In this document: in pieces, positions 1 through 11,143 of the stretch | Layout: each line of letters begins with the position of its first letter | Position numbering within the stretch: the stretch's first letter is position 1 | NCBI GenBank assembly: GCA_963576725.1 | Contig: OY755241.1 | Location: 25,146,449 to 25,210,448 of the forward strand | Origin: Azorinus chamasolen | Lineage: Eukaryota > Mollusca > Bivalvia > Cardiida > Solecurtidae | Direction: 5' to 3' | Length of the DNA stretch: 64,000 bases | The notes under the pieces: model-generated | The model's database searches: none | Seen by the model: only the letters and a program-made list of their open reading frames with translations | Told to the model about the DNA's origin: nothing | Program-made: the position numbers and the translations under genes

Positions 1-302
1 TATTCAGCTAATTATTAACGGTACTTGAATAATGATATATTCTTAGAAAACCGCCCACTTTTTAAAGAGACGGAAAACTTCATTAATTACGCGGAAATAA
101 ACGGATACATTTGGCCAACACCTGATTTCGGAACAACCCTATGAATATTAAATATATATTTTACAAAACAGTGGGAAACAGTCAACAGGGAGCGCTACAC
201 ATAAAAGGGCACCGCACCACTAAATATACGAAACAACAATGACTGACGTGGGTACGTCGAAGGCGTAAAACCCGAAAAGAGAATGTCTACTGAGTAAAAC
301 TA

Positions 303-472
303 CTCACATTATTGCTGTCTATGTTGACCTCAGCTCTATAAATTTGACTGTGGTCGGGACTTAGTCCGGCTACCTCACATTTTTGTCTATGTTTACCTCA
401 GCTCGTAGCATATGTATGACCGCAAACAGTGAATTCACTTAGCATATGTGTGACCGCAAACAGTGAATTCAC
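303..472. repeat. Two short direct-repeat pairs
   Basis: Two neighbouring direct repeats are visible. A block containing CTATGTTGACCTCAGCTC at about 303-336 recurs with small changes at 373-404. A 33-bp block occurs twice at 406-438 and 440-472, differing at one base. No open frame or gene is visible in 1-672. Confidence 0.7.
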
Positions 473-564
473 GTAGCAACACATTCTGTGTAATAAAGTA
501 CATGTATAACCTGAATAATTTAAAATGTTACTACATGTATACATGTACAACCACACATACCTTT

Positions 565-665
565 TTTAGGCAGATGGCTGCTTGGTGCATTTTAGGCAGA
601 TGGCTGCTTGGTGCAGGATGAAGTCATGCAGAAAACTTCCAGAGGAGCTTTATGCATTACGCTTA
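565..665. repeat. Foldback repeat remnant
   Basis: A decayed copy of a foldback family (phrases 'GGCAGATGGCTGCTTGGTGC', 'GTCATGCAGAAAACTTCC', then AGAGGAGCTTT). A 24-bp block, TTAGGCAGATGG plus CTGCTTGGTGCA, is duplicated at 565-616. Better copies are at 46701-46796 and 51792-51990. Confidence 0.5.
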
Positions 666-676
666 CCGTGCATTAA

Positions 677-918
677 CCCTTCGCTTGCTGAATTTTAAAA
701 TACTTTTCTCCTTCTTTACCCATGCCCTGTTGTATAATTACATATATCTTCACTGTGTACAAGTATTTCGTTGTACAATCACTGCTGTGGAGTGCACTGG
801 TTTCACAATCAACTTGTAAATAGTGCAGACCCTGATGAGACAGCTCCTGCAGGAGCTGTCTCATCTGGGTCTTCACTATTTACAGGTAGGTATATTGACG
901 TGAATAGCAAGCGAAGGG
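677..918. mobile_element. TTAA-flanked MITE, family E
   Basis: A non-coding element of 242 bp between TTAA at 673-676 and TTAA at 919-922. Its ends are inverted (CCCTTCGCTTGCT and AGCAAGCGAAGGG). The middle is a palindrome around 815-888 in which GTAAATAGTGCAGACCC faces its reverse complement across AGCTCCTGCAGGAGCT. TTAA duplications and CCC-starting ends are typical of piggyBac-type transposons, so a piggyBac-mobilised MITE is the best guess. A second copy lies at 33902-34150. Confidence 0.85.
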
Positions 919-1065
919 TTAAGCTGTTTTCCGTATTAAATGTTGATACTGATACGTATATGAGTTTTCGAATAATCGATGTTTTACTGTATACGGTATC
1001 TCCGGTCAGAACTTATTTATATGGCATTTTCGATGTTCAGTGCTATGGCCATTACAGGATATATA

Positions 1066-1700
1066 TAAAACAAGAGTGTTCGGAGGAACACATGTGTCAC
1101 CTGCTCGCAACTGACACAAAAAAACTGTTAATATGGTGGAGTTCAAAAGTCAGAACAAAGGGGAATAACTGAACAAGTATTGCATGCAGAGTGGTGGATA
1201 TTAGTTACATCAATGGTCCTTATTGCGAGGAAGACACAAGTGAAATTTGAAAGCTCTATAATGATTAGTTTAGAAATGACAGCCAAAACAAGAAAGTGTG
1301 ACGAAAATCAGAACAAATGAGAATAACTCAAAAAGTAGTGCATGCATAGTGATGGACCTTATTTACATCAATGGTCTTCAATGAGAGAAAAACATGTGAA
1401 ATTTAAAAGCTCTATAATGATTAGTTAAGAAATGACAGTCAAAAACACAAAGTGTGACGAAAATCAGAACAAAGGGTGATAAATCAAAAAGTATTACATA
1501 CAGAGTGATGGGCCTTAGTTACATCAATGGTCCTCAATGAGAGGAAGACACATGTGAAATTTGAAAGATCTATAATGATCAGTTAAGAAATGACAGTCAA
1601 AAAAGAAAGTATGACGGACAGACAGACAGACAGACAGACGGACAGACGACGGAAAAGTGATCCCTAAGTGACACACTGCCTCTCGGCAGGTGACACAACA
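1066..1700 (+). mobile_element. Pearl/HINE-like element, three ~156-bp core repeats
   Basis: Three tandem units begin near 1147, 1303 and 1459 (period about 156 bp), each with CATCAATGGTC and CTCTATAATGATTAG. A GACA/GACGG tetranucleotide tract follows (1615-1650). The left edge (GTGTTCGGAGGAACAC) and right edge (CTGCCTCTCGGCAGG) each fold on themselves. Tandem cores next to an ACGG/ACAG microsatellite match the bivalve pearl elements, thought to be Helitron-derived. It is non-coding; open frames over it are chance. Confidence 0.7.
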
Positions 1701-1724
1701 CCTAACCATACCATATCTCGTGGT

Positions 1725-1835
1725 TATAAACTCCTGGGTTCATTCTCAGTTATATGATTGGTCAGATTTTGAGATGAGCTCAAACTATGACCAATCATAC
1801 GCTTGAGAATGAACTCAGACTCAACTTGTTTATAA
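1725..1835. repeat. Foldback repeat, family H
   Basis: Two arms are inverted: TTCATTCTCAGTTATATGAT followed by TGGTCAGATTTTGAG, against CTCAAACTATGACCAATCAT followed by ACGCTTGAGAATGAA. The loop is only a few bases. A related copy is nested at 51585-51728. Confidence 0.7.
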
Positions 1836-1841
1836 TATCAA

Positions 1842-2812
1842 CGCATGCTATAGGCCCTTTAGTTCTTTTGGCACCAAACAGTCATTGCCTGTAAACAATG
1901 TCGTCTACTTAAAGCTTCGGAGTGGACTTTCTTCTCTAAAACGGAAGCGGTGTGTCAAACAGTTTGGATCCCGATGCGACGCCGAATTACTCGACTCCCC
2001 ATCAATATTTAAACTGGGTTTTCATGTATAGAACAAAATCACAATCTATTGAAGAATGACCCAGCAGTATAGGTGTGAAAATACAACAGAGTTTCGTTAA
2101 AGCGAACGCATAACTCATTAACGTGTGATTTTTTAAACAACAACATGCGGCTGGTTGCTTAATGCAGGGCAAAATTAATGGAGAACTTCCTTAAGGTAGC
2201 GAGATATGATTAGCACTAGCTATCAGAATATGGTATTTAATACTACTAAAAATCATTTTTCTAAACCTAGTTCGTTAGTTTTATTAATGTATTGGAGTAG
2301 TTATCGATAACATCGACAATCCTATCAAAATCGACATTTAAAATCCGCTTTTTGAAAAAATTTAAACGGCGATTACAAGGTTATTTTTCGGACTAAAGTT
2401 ATTACAATTGGCTAATATGTAAACCATAACATGTCTAGGGAACCGTGTCACAGACATTTTATAAATACCTCCGTTTAGGAGCTATGCAATATTTTAATTT
2501 TAAGACCCCTGAACCTCTGCCTCCCGTTGAGTTTCTTTTGATGTTAGACGATACATGTACAAGCAAGATATCGAAACACTGTTACAAGGATCAATCACTT
2601 AGACAAAGCTTTTTGATATGCCGAAAATCGCATGTGATTCGGACACAAATAACAGAAGGAAGTTATGCTTGTTTGAAAAAGCCGACTCCTTTAAATTTGC
2701 ATCTGTCAAATACATAAAAACACAATAGAATGACCCCATTGTGTTGCATAATCTGATTTGAATTGTGTTTTTATAGCTTTCAATTACATTTAAGTACAAT
2801 AAAGTCTCACTA
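1842..2812. other. Intergenic, nothing recognised
   Basis: AT-rich sequence. An open frame at 2445-2717 has no recognisable domain and weak composition, so I do not call it a gene. A fragment at 2143-2190 resembles the 'GGTTGCTTAATGCAGGGC' foldback family. Confidence 0.5.
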
Positions 2813-2903
2813 AAACGACCATTCAAAAGAAGTATAATTCTGGAGTTTTAAAACAGGTAGTAGCTAATGTAGGAATAAATGTATGCGGATAGCTCCTTAA
2901 ATG
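2813..2903 (-). repeat. Inverted partner of repeat at 5940-6003
   Basis: Contains AACGACCATT, ATAATTCTGGAGT and ATGTATGCGGATAGCTCCTT. The reverse complement of the same phrases occurs at 5940-5998, so the pair brackets about 3.1 kb. This copy carries roughly 30 extra bases. It could be a foldback end or two independent insertions. Confidence 0.55.
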
Positions 2904-3581
2904 GAAAGCTTATAATATGTGACATTTTCGACTAAGCTCCTCCCACTTTCTTCCATCCGATCAATTAAAAAAAGCTGATTTTATTGACAGTTACACTAAT
3001 CAGAAAGCTTATCTACATAACATAACATAGCATATATTTTATTTGGCATTAAGTTGCATAAATCACATATATAGCCAATATCGAATTCGTGAAAATTGTG
3101 AAGTACGTGTTAATTATACATACATGTATATGTATGTGATACATGGTTTTCAGAGAAAGAAGTGCGGAAACTCTCCTTATACTTGCCCTAAATATATTGA
3201 TGGTGAGCAAATTGTATCATCCATTTTCATTTTTTGATCTTAATTTAAATGCAGAATATAAGAATTTAGATAAGATGTTGATTTCAGATTTGGAGTCTGG
3301 TGACATGGGGTTAGAGAATTTATTGACAGTTGGCCAGTGACAGAAATATGGTTTAAAGTACTTTTGTCGAAGTTCTCTGTATTTTGGACATACTAATAGG
3401 AATGATATTCGTCTTCAGTAGCATTCATGCTGCATTTCGTGCACTTTTGATCTTCTCTTGCTACGTTTGTGTATCTCCCAGCTTCAGTTTCTAAATCATG
3501 TGATGATAATCGAATTTTTTGTTAGCGAAATTCTAAATTTATTTGTTTTGATACAGCTAAGATATTTTTCTGATTTGCATG

Positions 3582-4413
3582 TTAAGTGTTTATGTGGCGG
3601 TCGTAAAAAGTCGCCCCGCACTTCATTCTCAGTGTTGTTATATTTTCTGGTCCTTTGGGATCATAAGTTTTCGTGCTATTATTATTGAAAATTGAATACT
3701 GCTTAAGCCGGTGCTAGGGGGCGTGAGTAGTGTTGTACTTTTTAATTACTACTCATGAACAGACTCAATAAAACCGAGTATGCAATTTTCTCATTTTGCA
3801 TTTCTACTTTTGCTTTCAAAGGATCACCCATTTTTAGAATATTTGTACTTCACAACAGTAGGTGTTAAGTGCTTGTGTGGCGGCCGTAAAACGTCGCCCC
3901 GTACTTCATTCTCAGTGTTGTTATATTTTCTGTTCCTTTGGGGATCATAAGTTTTCATGCTATTATTATTGAAAATTGAATACTGCTTAAGCCGGTGCTA
4001 GGGGGCGTGAGTAGTGTTGTACTTTTTAATTACTACTCATGAACAGACTCAATAAAACCGAGTCTGTAATTTTCTCATTTTGCATTTCTACTTTTGCTTT
4101 CAAAGGATCACCCATTTTTAGAATATTTGTAGTTCACAACAGCAGGTGTTAAGTGCTTGTGTGGCGGCCGTAAAACGTCGCCCCGTACTTCATTCTCAGT
4201 GTTGTTATATTTTCTGGTCCTTTGGGATCATAAGTTTTCATGCTATTATTATTGAAAATTGAATACTGCTTAAGCCGGTGCTAAGGGGCGTGAGTAGTGT
4301 TGCACTTTTTAATTACTACTCATGAACAGACTCAATAAAACAGAGTATGCAATTTTCTCATTTTGCATTTCTACTTTTGCTTTCAAAGGATCACCCATTT
4401 TTATAATATTTAT
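3582..4413 (+). repeat. 284-bp repeat, three tandem copies
   Basis: Units begin with TTAAGTG at 3582, 3865 and 4149, each with GTGGCGG(C/T)CGTAAAA, CTTAAGCCGGTGCTA and GGCGTGAGTAGTGTTG. The units differ by a few substitutions and one-base indels. The same repeat lies in the opposite orientation at 27127-27523. It is non-coding. Confidence 0.85.
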
Positions 4414-4659
4414 AAATACAATATGATGAGAGACGTCTTGAATTGTTGATATTTGCATACCAAGATTGCGTATATATGTCAAGAATCCTTTGTTTGGTAA
4501 TTATATTTGAAATTTAGATCAGTGTTCAAGTTGTCCTGATTTTGCCAAAGGTTAGACATACCTATTTCAGTGAATAATTGTTTAGTTGATAGGCCCAATT
4601 TATCCCTCCACATGTAATGTTATTTTCTGTATCATGTTTAATCTGTGTATATAACCTTT

Positions 4660-5580
4660 TCAAGATTGAATTATTTTGAGTGTAGAATCTTTAGCCAATA
4701 CTTCACCAAAAAGCAGTTTTCTCTGTAATTTTAGTGGATGTCTTCCTAACTCTCCATATAGACTATCTAGATGTGTTGACCTTTTGACGCATAACGCTTT
4801 TCGCAAAAAACCAACAGTGTATCAATTCTATATCTTTACTCTCACGATAACCCCAGACATCTGCACTATAGTTAAGAATAGATTCCACCAAACAGTCTGC
4901 ATTTGTCAGTTGTAATTAATTCTATCTGGTAAAACAAAACTGTAAATAATTATGCAGCGCATGTTTTGAATGTTGTGTTAAATATTGTTTTTGTTCTAGA
5001 TCAATTTCCGTTTTTAAAGAGTTTTACTCCAAAATATTTAAATGAATCAACAATATCTAAACAGTATTGTTAATCGTAAAGTTATATCTTGAATGGTGCC
5101 CTTTTTCGAAAATCATAACCTTAGTTTTGTTGTTATTGATCTTTAGATCCCATGTTTGGCGATATGTATCTAGATCATTTAAGATCGATTGAAGTACCTG
5201 AGGCGTTTCTGCGAATACAGCCGCATCATCGCAAAACATTAACAAGACAAAGGTATTTCGGTTATCGGGAACAAACCTTCGATATCTGAATTTATATTTT
5301 CCATGATGTCATTGACAAAAAATAAAAACATGAGACTTGAGCTCGGGTCTCCCTGCTTGACCCCGATGTTTGAACTGATGAACTCTGAGTACATCAAGCG
5401 ATTTGACAATCTGGTACATTGCCTGAAGAAATTGAGAGCTGCCGTTTTCTGAGTATAAATTTTGCCTAATTTTATGCATGATCGATCTAATTTATCAAAA
5501 CATGTTTCGAAGTCAATGAAAGCGCAGTATAGTTTCTTTTTCGAACTTTATAGATTTATAGATTTCTGCTTTCATTTGAT
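4660..5580 (-). pseudogene. Decayed LINE: reverse transcriptase remnant
   Basis: Reading the minus strand and tolerating frame changes, reverse-transcriptase motifs appear in order. A 'FIDFETCFDK' block near 5530 fits motif A, 'GVKQGDPSSSLMF' near 5350 fits the GxxQGxPxSP block, and 'FCDDAAVFAETP' near 5220 fits the catalytic xxDD box. A C-terminal piece with 'LYGELGRHPLKLQRKL' follows near 4740. The spacing is right for a jockey/RTE-like non-LTR element. Stops and shifts show it is dead; no endonuclease domain was found. Confidence 0.75.
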
Positions 5581-5939
5581 CTATCCCGCTACTTTTATTG
5601 TTATTTTGTAAAAAGACAGCATCCTTCAATTCTTGTAAAGTTATTTCTTTGTCCAGTCATGTTGCCTACATAGTTTGAGGCTACCGCTTATTGTTTTATC
5701 ACATGCGTGCCCTAATTATCAGCCCCGTAGGTGTCCCCAATAAGCGTTCCTCATAAATGACTGACTGGTTAAGTCAGGAAAAAGCTCGATGGTAATAAAG
5801 TAAAAGGGGTTTACACGACTTTTGATGTATGTTAAGTGGTATTTAGTTGATGCAATGGATAAAAGAGATTAGTGGCTATTCATTAATACTAAAATATAAA
5901 AAATGATTTTTTGGTGATTCTAATATACTGTGGAATCTT

Positions 5940-6019
5940 AAGGAGCTATCCGCATACATTTAACACTCCAGAAATATACTTGTTTTAATGGTCGTATTGG
6001 GGGGGGGGGGGGGGGGGGG
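5940..6019 (+). repeat. Repeat end followed by a G21 run
   Basis: The reverse complement of the 2813-2903 repeat ends at the uninterrupted G run at 5999-6019. Such runs are prone to length errors in assembly. Confidence 0.6.
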
Positions 6020-6035
6020 ACTTAATTGCACTTAA

Positions 6036-6215
6036 CCCTTTTGCTGCCAAATTCTGTCGTCTGCAAACTTTGTCGTCTGCTACAATTTTCATGTTTTAAT
6101 TTTTCTTCATTTTTATTTAAAAACAACAACATAATCACAGTAACAAACAGTTTGGGTCCTAATAAGACGCCGTCTTACTCGGCGTCTCATCTGGATCCAA
6201 ACTGTTTGCATATGT
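6036..6215. mobile_element. MITE, family G (left part)
   Basis: Starts after TTAA (6032-6035) with CCCTTTTGCTGCC. It holds an inverted pair, AACAGTTTGGGTCC and GGATCCAAACTGTTTGC, around GACGCCG(T)/CGGCGTC at 6145-6212. The matching right end was not found, so the element is truncated or diverged. Related fragments are at 41698-41815, 53213-53276 and 54050-54240. Confidence 0.55.
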
Positions 6216-6599
6216 AACCACAGATGCAACATTGGCATCGAAAGATTTAAGTCGCGCGCGTCGTTCAGTCTGATTAGACGGTCCAGATTGATTGATTTGT
6301 TGTTTTCTCTACTATGCGAATGTATAATAAATAGAAACAAAAATGGTTCCGACTCTTCTGTCAGGATGCTAGGTCATGCCCCAATGACAAGACCCAGCTT
6401 CAGACCTTTTTAAATATTTCGGGCGTTCCGTGAGGTGACAATGTCTTGAGCCAAACACAGCACAAGGTTTAAAACTATAAAATTGATTTGACTGGGCTAT
6501 GCTAGCCGGTGATGAATATATGGTGTTCTGAGGCTACTTTGCCTGAGACGAACACTATGAAAACATGAAATTATATACAAAAACCTATGTCATGGTGAT

Positions 6600-7170
6600 C
6601 AACAATACCTCAGCTTTGGGGCCAACAATTAAACAATAAACTATAACTGTGAACAACTACTACAGCCCCAAGCCAGCGAGACGGCTGGTCGATGCCTCAA
6701 CTTCAAATGGTGCTTGGAACAAAATCCTCAAGCTATGTCATGAAACTGTATAAATGTGAGCTATATAACCCTAGACTGTGCGAGTTGAGACCCTAAGCAT
6801 CAAACCCTGTTGAAACCTGTGGTTTGAAGCTATCTCAACACTACTGTGACTTCAAACCTACGTATCAGACCCTATGTCTCAAAGCATGTATGTAACCTTA
6901 CGCTCTGAAACCTATCCTGAGCAGTGTATGAAACCTGCTTCAAGAAGCTTATAAAACTAACGCTTTGAAGCCTGCATGCAGTATGTTCCGAGCCCGTGCT
7001 CGAAAACACTGCCTCAAAAAGACAGCCTCAAAAAGACGGCTTCAAAAAGACAGCCTAAAAAAGACGGCTTCAAAAAGACAGCATCAAAAAGACAACTTCA
7101 AAACGACAGTTCAGCAACGCTCCGAACCCTGAGCACGGTCTTCAGCAAGCCTGCTTCAAACCGAATATAA
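6600..7170 (+). repeat. GAAACCT-rich region with 15-bp minisatellite
   Basis: From about 6600 short phrases recur irregularly (GAAACCT, CTTCAAAC, CCTATG, GCCTCA). From 7010 to 7105 they resolve into a regular 15-bp minisatellite, AAAAGACAGCCTCAA and variants, about six units. One frame (6976-7170) is open because 15 is a multiple of three and reads as a K/T/S-rich 5-residue repeat. No other coding sign. Confidence 0.6.
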
Positions 7171-7252
7171 CCCAAGGCTATATCAGTCTGAGCAACACTA
7201 TCTCAATGCCTCAGCTAATCTGAGACCGCTATGAAATAGCAGTATAATATTA

Positions 7253-8629
7253 TTAGTGATTGAAATTATATTTTGTCCAATGGCGTTGCAGTATTTTTCA
7301 AATTCTCTGGCGATTTATTTTAGTAAATCAGCCGTTACTGGCCATTTATTTAGTAAGTGTCTATTTACCGAAGTAAGTGACAATTTACCCAGTAAGTCGG
7401 TCTATTTTATATTGCACCTGCGTTCAGAATCAGTTCAGGGACAGGATACAATAGCGGCTAGCGGCTGAAGCTTGTTGGAGCAAATGAATTGACATGACGC
7501 CTCGATATTCCGAACAGTTTTTAGCAACTGATGTGGATTCAAGCTTTTGAAATGATTTCAAAAAGGGGGATACAAAAGACACAATTATCACAATAACTAT
7601 TAAACTGATCTTTATAACTCTTGACATCATGCTGGGCATTAGCATTGAACATAAATGAAAAATAAACTAATATTAAAAACAGTAATCATTTTTGCTGTCT
7701 CTTAACGAAAACAATGTTTTATGACACTCTCAGGGATTTGAATTACTAAACAATGTGTGAGTTGGTTGTTAAAGGGGATTTGTGAGTATTTAGCTATAAT
7801 TTGGAGCCAGGCCGGTTTGAAGCAGTGTTTAACTCTTTCTCTAAGGAACATATATAGATCTACATGAGGATCAGATCTATATAATTTTATACGGAAATAG
7901 AGCGAACCATGATTAGACGTCTGGTCTTTGTCTACTTTGTTTGCGATAAAGCGTTGATATGAGGGAAAGGGTTAAGACCGGTGTTTCCTCGATCGAATAT
8001 AGACAGAGTTGATAAACTACTGTTGCTGCCAAGTTCGCTGATGGGGATATGTGTCTTTGTGGGCTGCCATGTTCCTGGTTGTTTGCTGTGTTAAGTCAAA
8101 TTAATCTTTCTACTTTGTATATCTTTATACAATGCTTGTTATATACTTTTCTTCATTTCCTTTCACTATTTGTATATGCTCATCATATTTGATGGAAATA
8201 AAGATACAACAACAATTTATTAGTGAAATTCTGAAGCAGTTATTGAGAACTTGAGTTGCCGTGACCTCATGTTTGGACAGTATTGGTACTTACATATTTC
8301 AATAAATCAAAATTCTCCATTTTTAATTCGCTTGAATATCCACTGCTATTCTCGGAAAACTGTGGTGTTGCTGTCGGAAATATATCGCGTCTCAGGTACA
8401 TACAAGCGTTTGCCGCACGGTACTCTTATGAAAGAGGTGACGGGTGGTGACAGGTACATGTATGTTTATTACATAGGGCGCGCGACATTTTTTGAACAAA
8501 ACATAATTTCAATCACTAAATTGGTTAGTATTTGTTAGTCAGCATTTACAAAATAAATCGGTCGCGGGGCTGCGCCCCGCTAGACCGATTTATTTTTGTA
8601 AATGCTTACTAACAAACACTAACCTATAC
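7253..8629 (+). mobile_element. 1377-bp unit, copy 1 of a head-to-tail dimer
   Basis: The unit starts TTAGTGATTGAAATTATATT and ends AACCTATAC. Its start recurs inverted inside the right end (AACAAAACATAATTTCAATC followed by ACTAA near 8497), giving inverted subterminal repeats of about 25 bp, and a long palindrome (8523-8624) closes it. Inverted subterminal repeats, a 3' hairpin and tandem dimers occur in Helentron-type Helitrons. No Rep/helicase is present, so at most it is non-autonomous. Small open frames in it are unsupported. Confidence 0.65.
8523..8624. repeat. Long palindrome closing unit copy 1
   Basis: GGTTAGT, TTGTTAGT, GCATTTACAAA, ATAAATCGGTC and GCGGGGC are mirrored as GCCCCGC, GACCGATTTAT, TTTGTAAATGC, ACTAACAA and ACTAACC. 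The arms are about 48 bp, around a few central bases. A repeat copy is at 9900-10001. Confidence 0.9.
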
Positions 8630-10006
8630 TTAGTGATTGAAATTATATTTTGTCCAATGGCGTTGCAGTATTTTTCAAATTCTCTGGCGATTTATTTTAG
8701 TAAATCAGCCGTTACTGGCCATTTATTTAGTAAGTGTCTATTTACCGAAGTAAGTGACAATTTACCCAGTAAGTCGGTCTATTTTATATTGCACCTGCGT
8801 TCAGAATCAGTTCAGGGACAGGATACAATAGCGGCTAGCGGCTGAAGCTTGTTGGAGCAAATGAATTGACATGACGCCTCGATATTCCGAACAGTTTTTA
8901 GCAACTGATGTGGATTCAAGCTTTTGAAATGATTTCAAAAAGGGGGATACAAAAGACACAATTATCACAATAACTATTAAACTGATCTTTATAACTCTTG
9001 ACATCATGCTGGGCATTAGCATTGAACATAAATGAAAAATAAACTAATATTAAAAACAGTAATCATTTTTGCTGTCTCTTAACGAAAACAATGTTTTATG
9101 ACACTCTCAGGGATTTGAATTACTAAACAATGTGTGAGTTGGTTGTTAAAGGGGATTTGTGAGTATTTAGCTATAATTTGGAGCCAGGCCGGTTTGAAGC
9201 AGTGTTTAACTCTTTCTCTAAGGAACATATATAGATCTACATGAGGATCAGATCTATATAATTTTATACGGAAATAGAGCGAACCATGATTAGACGTCTG
9301 GTCTTTGTCTACTTTGTTTGCGATAAAGCGTTGATATGAGGGAAAGGGTTAAGACCGGTGTTTCCTCGATCGAATATAGACAGAGTTGATAAACTACTGT
9401 TGCTGCCAAGTTCGCTGATGGGGATATGTGTCTTTGTGGGCTGCCATGTTCCTGGTTGTTTGCTGTGTTAAGTCAAATTAATCTTTCTACTTTGTATATC
9501 TTTATACAATGCTTGTTATATACTTTTCTTCATTTCCTTTCACTATTTGTATATGCTCATCATATTTGATGGAAATAAAGATACAACAACAATTTATTAG
9601 TGAAATTCTGAAGCAGTTATTGAGAACTTGAGTTGCCGTGACCTCATGTTTGGACAGTATTGGTACTTACATATTTCAATAAATCAAAATTCTCCATTTT
9701 TAATTCGCTTGAATATCCACTGCTATTCTCGGAAAACTGTGGTGTTGCTGTCGGAAATATATCGCGTCTCAGGTACATACAAGCGTTTGCCGCACGGTAC
9801 TCTTATGAAAGAGGTGACGGGTGGTGACAGGTACATGTATGTTTATTACATAGGGCGCGCGACATTTTTTGAACAAAACATAATTTCAATCACTAAATTG
9901 GTTAGTATTTGTTAGTCAGCATTTACAAAATAAATCGGTCGCGGGGCTGCGCCCCGCTAGACCGATTTATTTTTGTAAATGCTTACTAACAAACACTAAC
10001 CTATAC
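8630..10006 (+). mobile_element. 1377-bp unit, copy 2 of a head-to-tail dimer
   Basis: It follows copy 1 with no spacer at a period of exactly 1377 bp. I saw no difference wherever I compared the two. Near-identity means a very recent duplication or an assembly duplicate. It ends at AACCTATAC before single-copy sequence (TTAAAGGCTGG). Confidence 0.85.
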
Positions 10007-10803
10007 TTAAAGGCTGGTTGGACAGTCTTAAACGTGCAATTTTCATGCCCAAAGAGACAGTTACTTAGCCCATTCAAAGAACAGGTAACTGCACAATTAC
10101 GTTGCCCAAGCAGACAATATATTAACCAGTCTTTAACCTTAATGAGTGCAATACTCTATCAGTCAAAAACCAACGATATAGCTTCTATACATAAGTATAT
10201 AAAGCCGTCACTGAAAGTTCTATGAATATTCAGTGCCCTGATCACAAAATAACCAGCAGTGATCGCTCAATAGGCTTGCGCCAGTCTCAGCATTTGTATT
10301 CAGCTTCCATTAGTTTGATGTACTTCAGCAAATTAGCATATAAACATATTTTATTCATATTAATTATTTCGATTATTTCGATTGACCAACCGCCTCACTC
10401 ATTTGAATATATATACAGTACTAAGGTATAAAACAATCAAAATGGAGTTTAAAAGTGAACTTACTTTGATAAACAACACATTAATGAAATCTAACTAACA
10501 AGTAAAAAGGGAGATAATCCTGTATATACAAAAGTACAGATAACTCAAATCGCTTACCTATCGATATACTACAGGTTTTCTTGACATCTTCTTTGTAACA
10601 GAACTAGATGTGTGTCCATATGACAATGATTATACCCACTTTTCGGTGTCTGGTGACATTGTCTCTTAACTGAAGCACCAGTTGCAAAACCTAAGAGCAG
10701 AAACAGTGTTGTATATATGTCTTTACAAAAACAATCTTTGGTAAAAATGGTAACTTCAAACTTCCTGCTTTACGACCATCGTCACATCAAGGTTATTTAT
10801 CAG
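10007..10803. other. Intergenic, nothing recognised
   Basis: Open frames of 60-70 codons near 10034 and 10222 carry no recognisable motif. No RNA gene or repeat family was seen. Confidence 0.5.
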
Positions 10804-10807
10804 TTAA

Positions 10808-10973
10808 CCGTTTCCTTTATATTGACGACTTTTGACGTCTCTGTAAACGTTACTTTCTGAAGCCATTGTGATAAATTGTTTCAACATTACACAATTCTAA
10901 AAATTAGTTAATGCTCCTTTTCAGTAGATATATTAAAAGAGGTAGGATCTAAAATAGCCTACGAGGGAATGGG
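10808..10973. mobile_element. TTAA-flanked MITE, family C
   Basis: Flanked by TTAA at 10804-10807 and 10974-10977. Body phrases TTGACG-CTTTTGACG, AGCCATTGTGATAAAT and TTTTCAGTAGAT identify family C. The central TTGCTCC/GGAGCAA palindrome is deleted in this copy. Confidence 0.75.
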
Positions 10974-11143
10974 TTAAAGTTTGAAGTACATCATCCAAGT
11001 GGTGTATGTGGAGTAGGGCGCACACGGTGTCTCCTGAACGTTGTTCATCTGTGAAAGTTTCGGGCAAAGCTTCCAATTAGTGTATGATTAGTTTGACACG
11101 CAACAAGTGTGCCTTATATACGAAAGCACGGACAAGAGCAAGT

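Noticed and set aside
2445..2717. 90-codon frame
   Set aside because: No domain or conservation clue and overlapped by an opposite-strand frame of similar length.
4676..4915. Plus-strand 79-codon frame
   Set aside because: It is antisense to the LINE C-terminal remnant on the minus strand.
7256..9915. Repeated small frames of 70, 71 and 95 codons in the 1377-bp units
   Set aside because: They repeat only because the unit is duplicated. No domain, signal or codon pattern supports translation.
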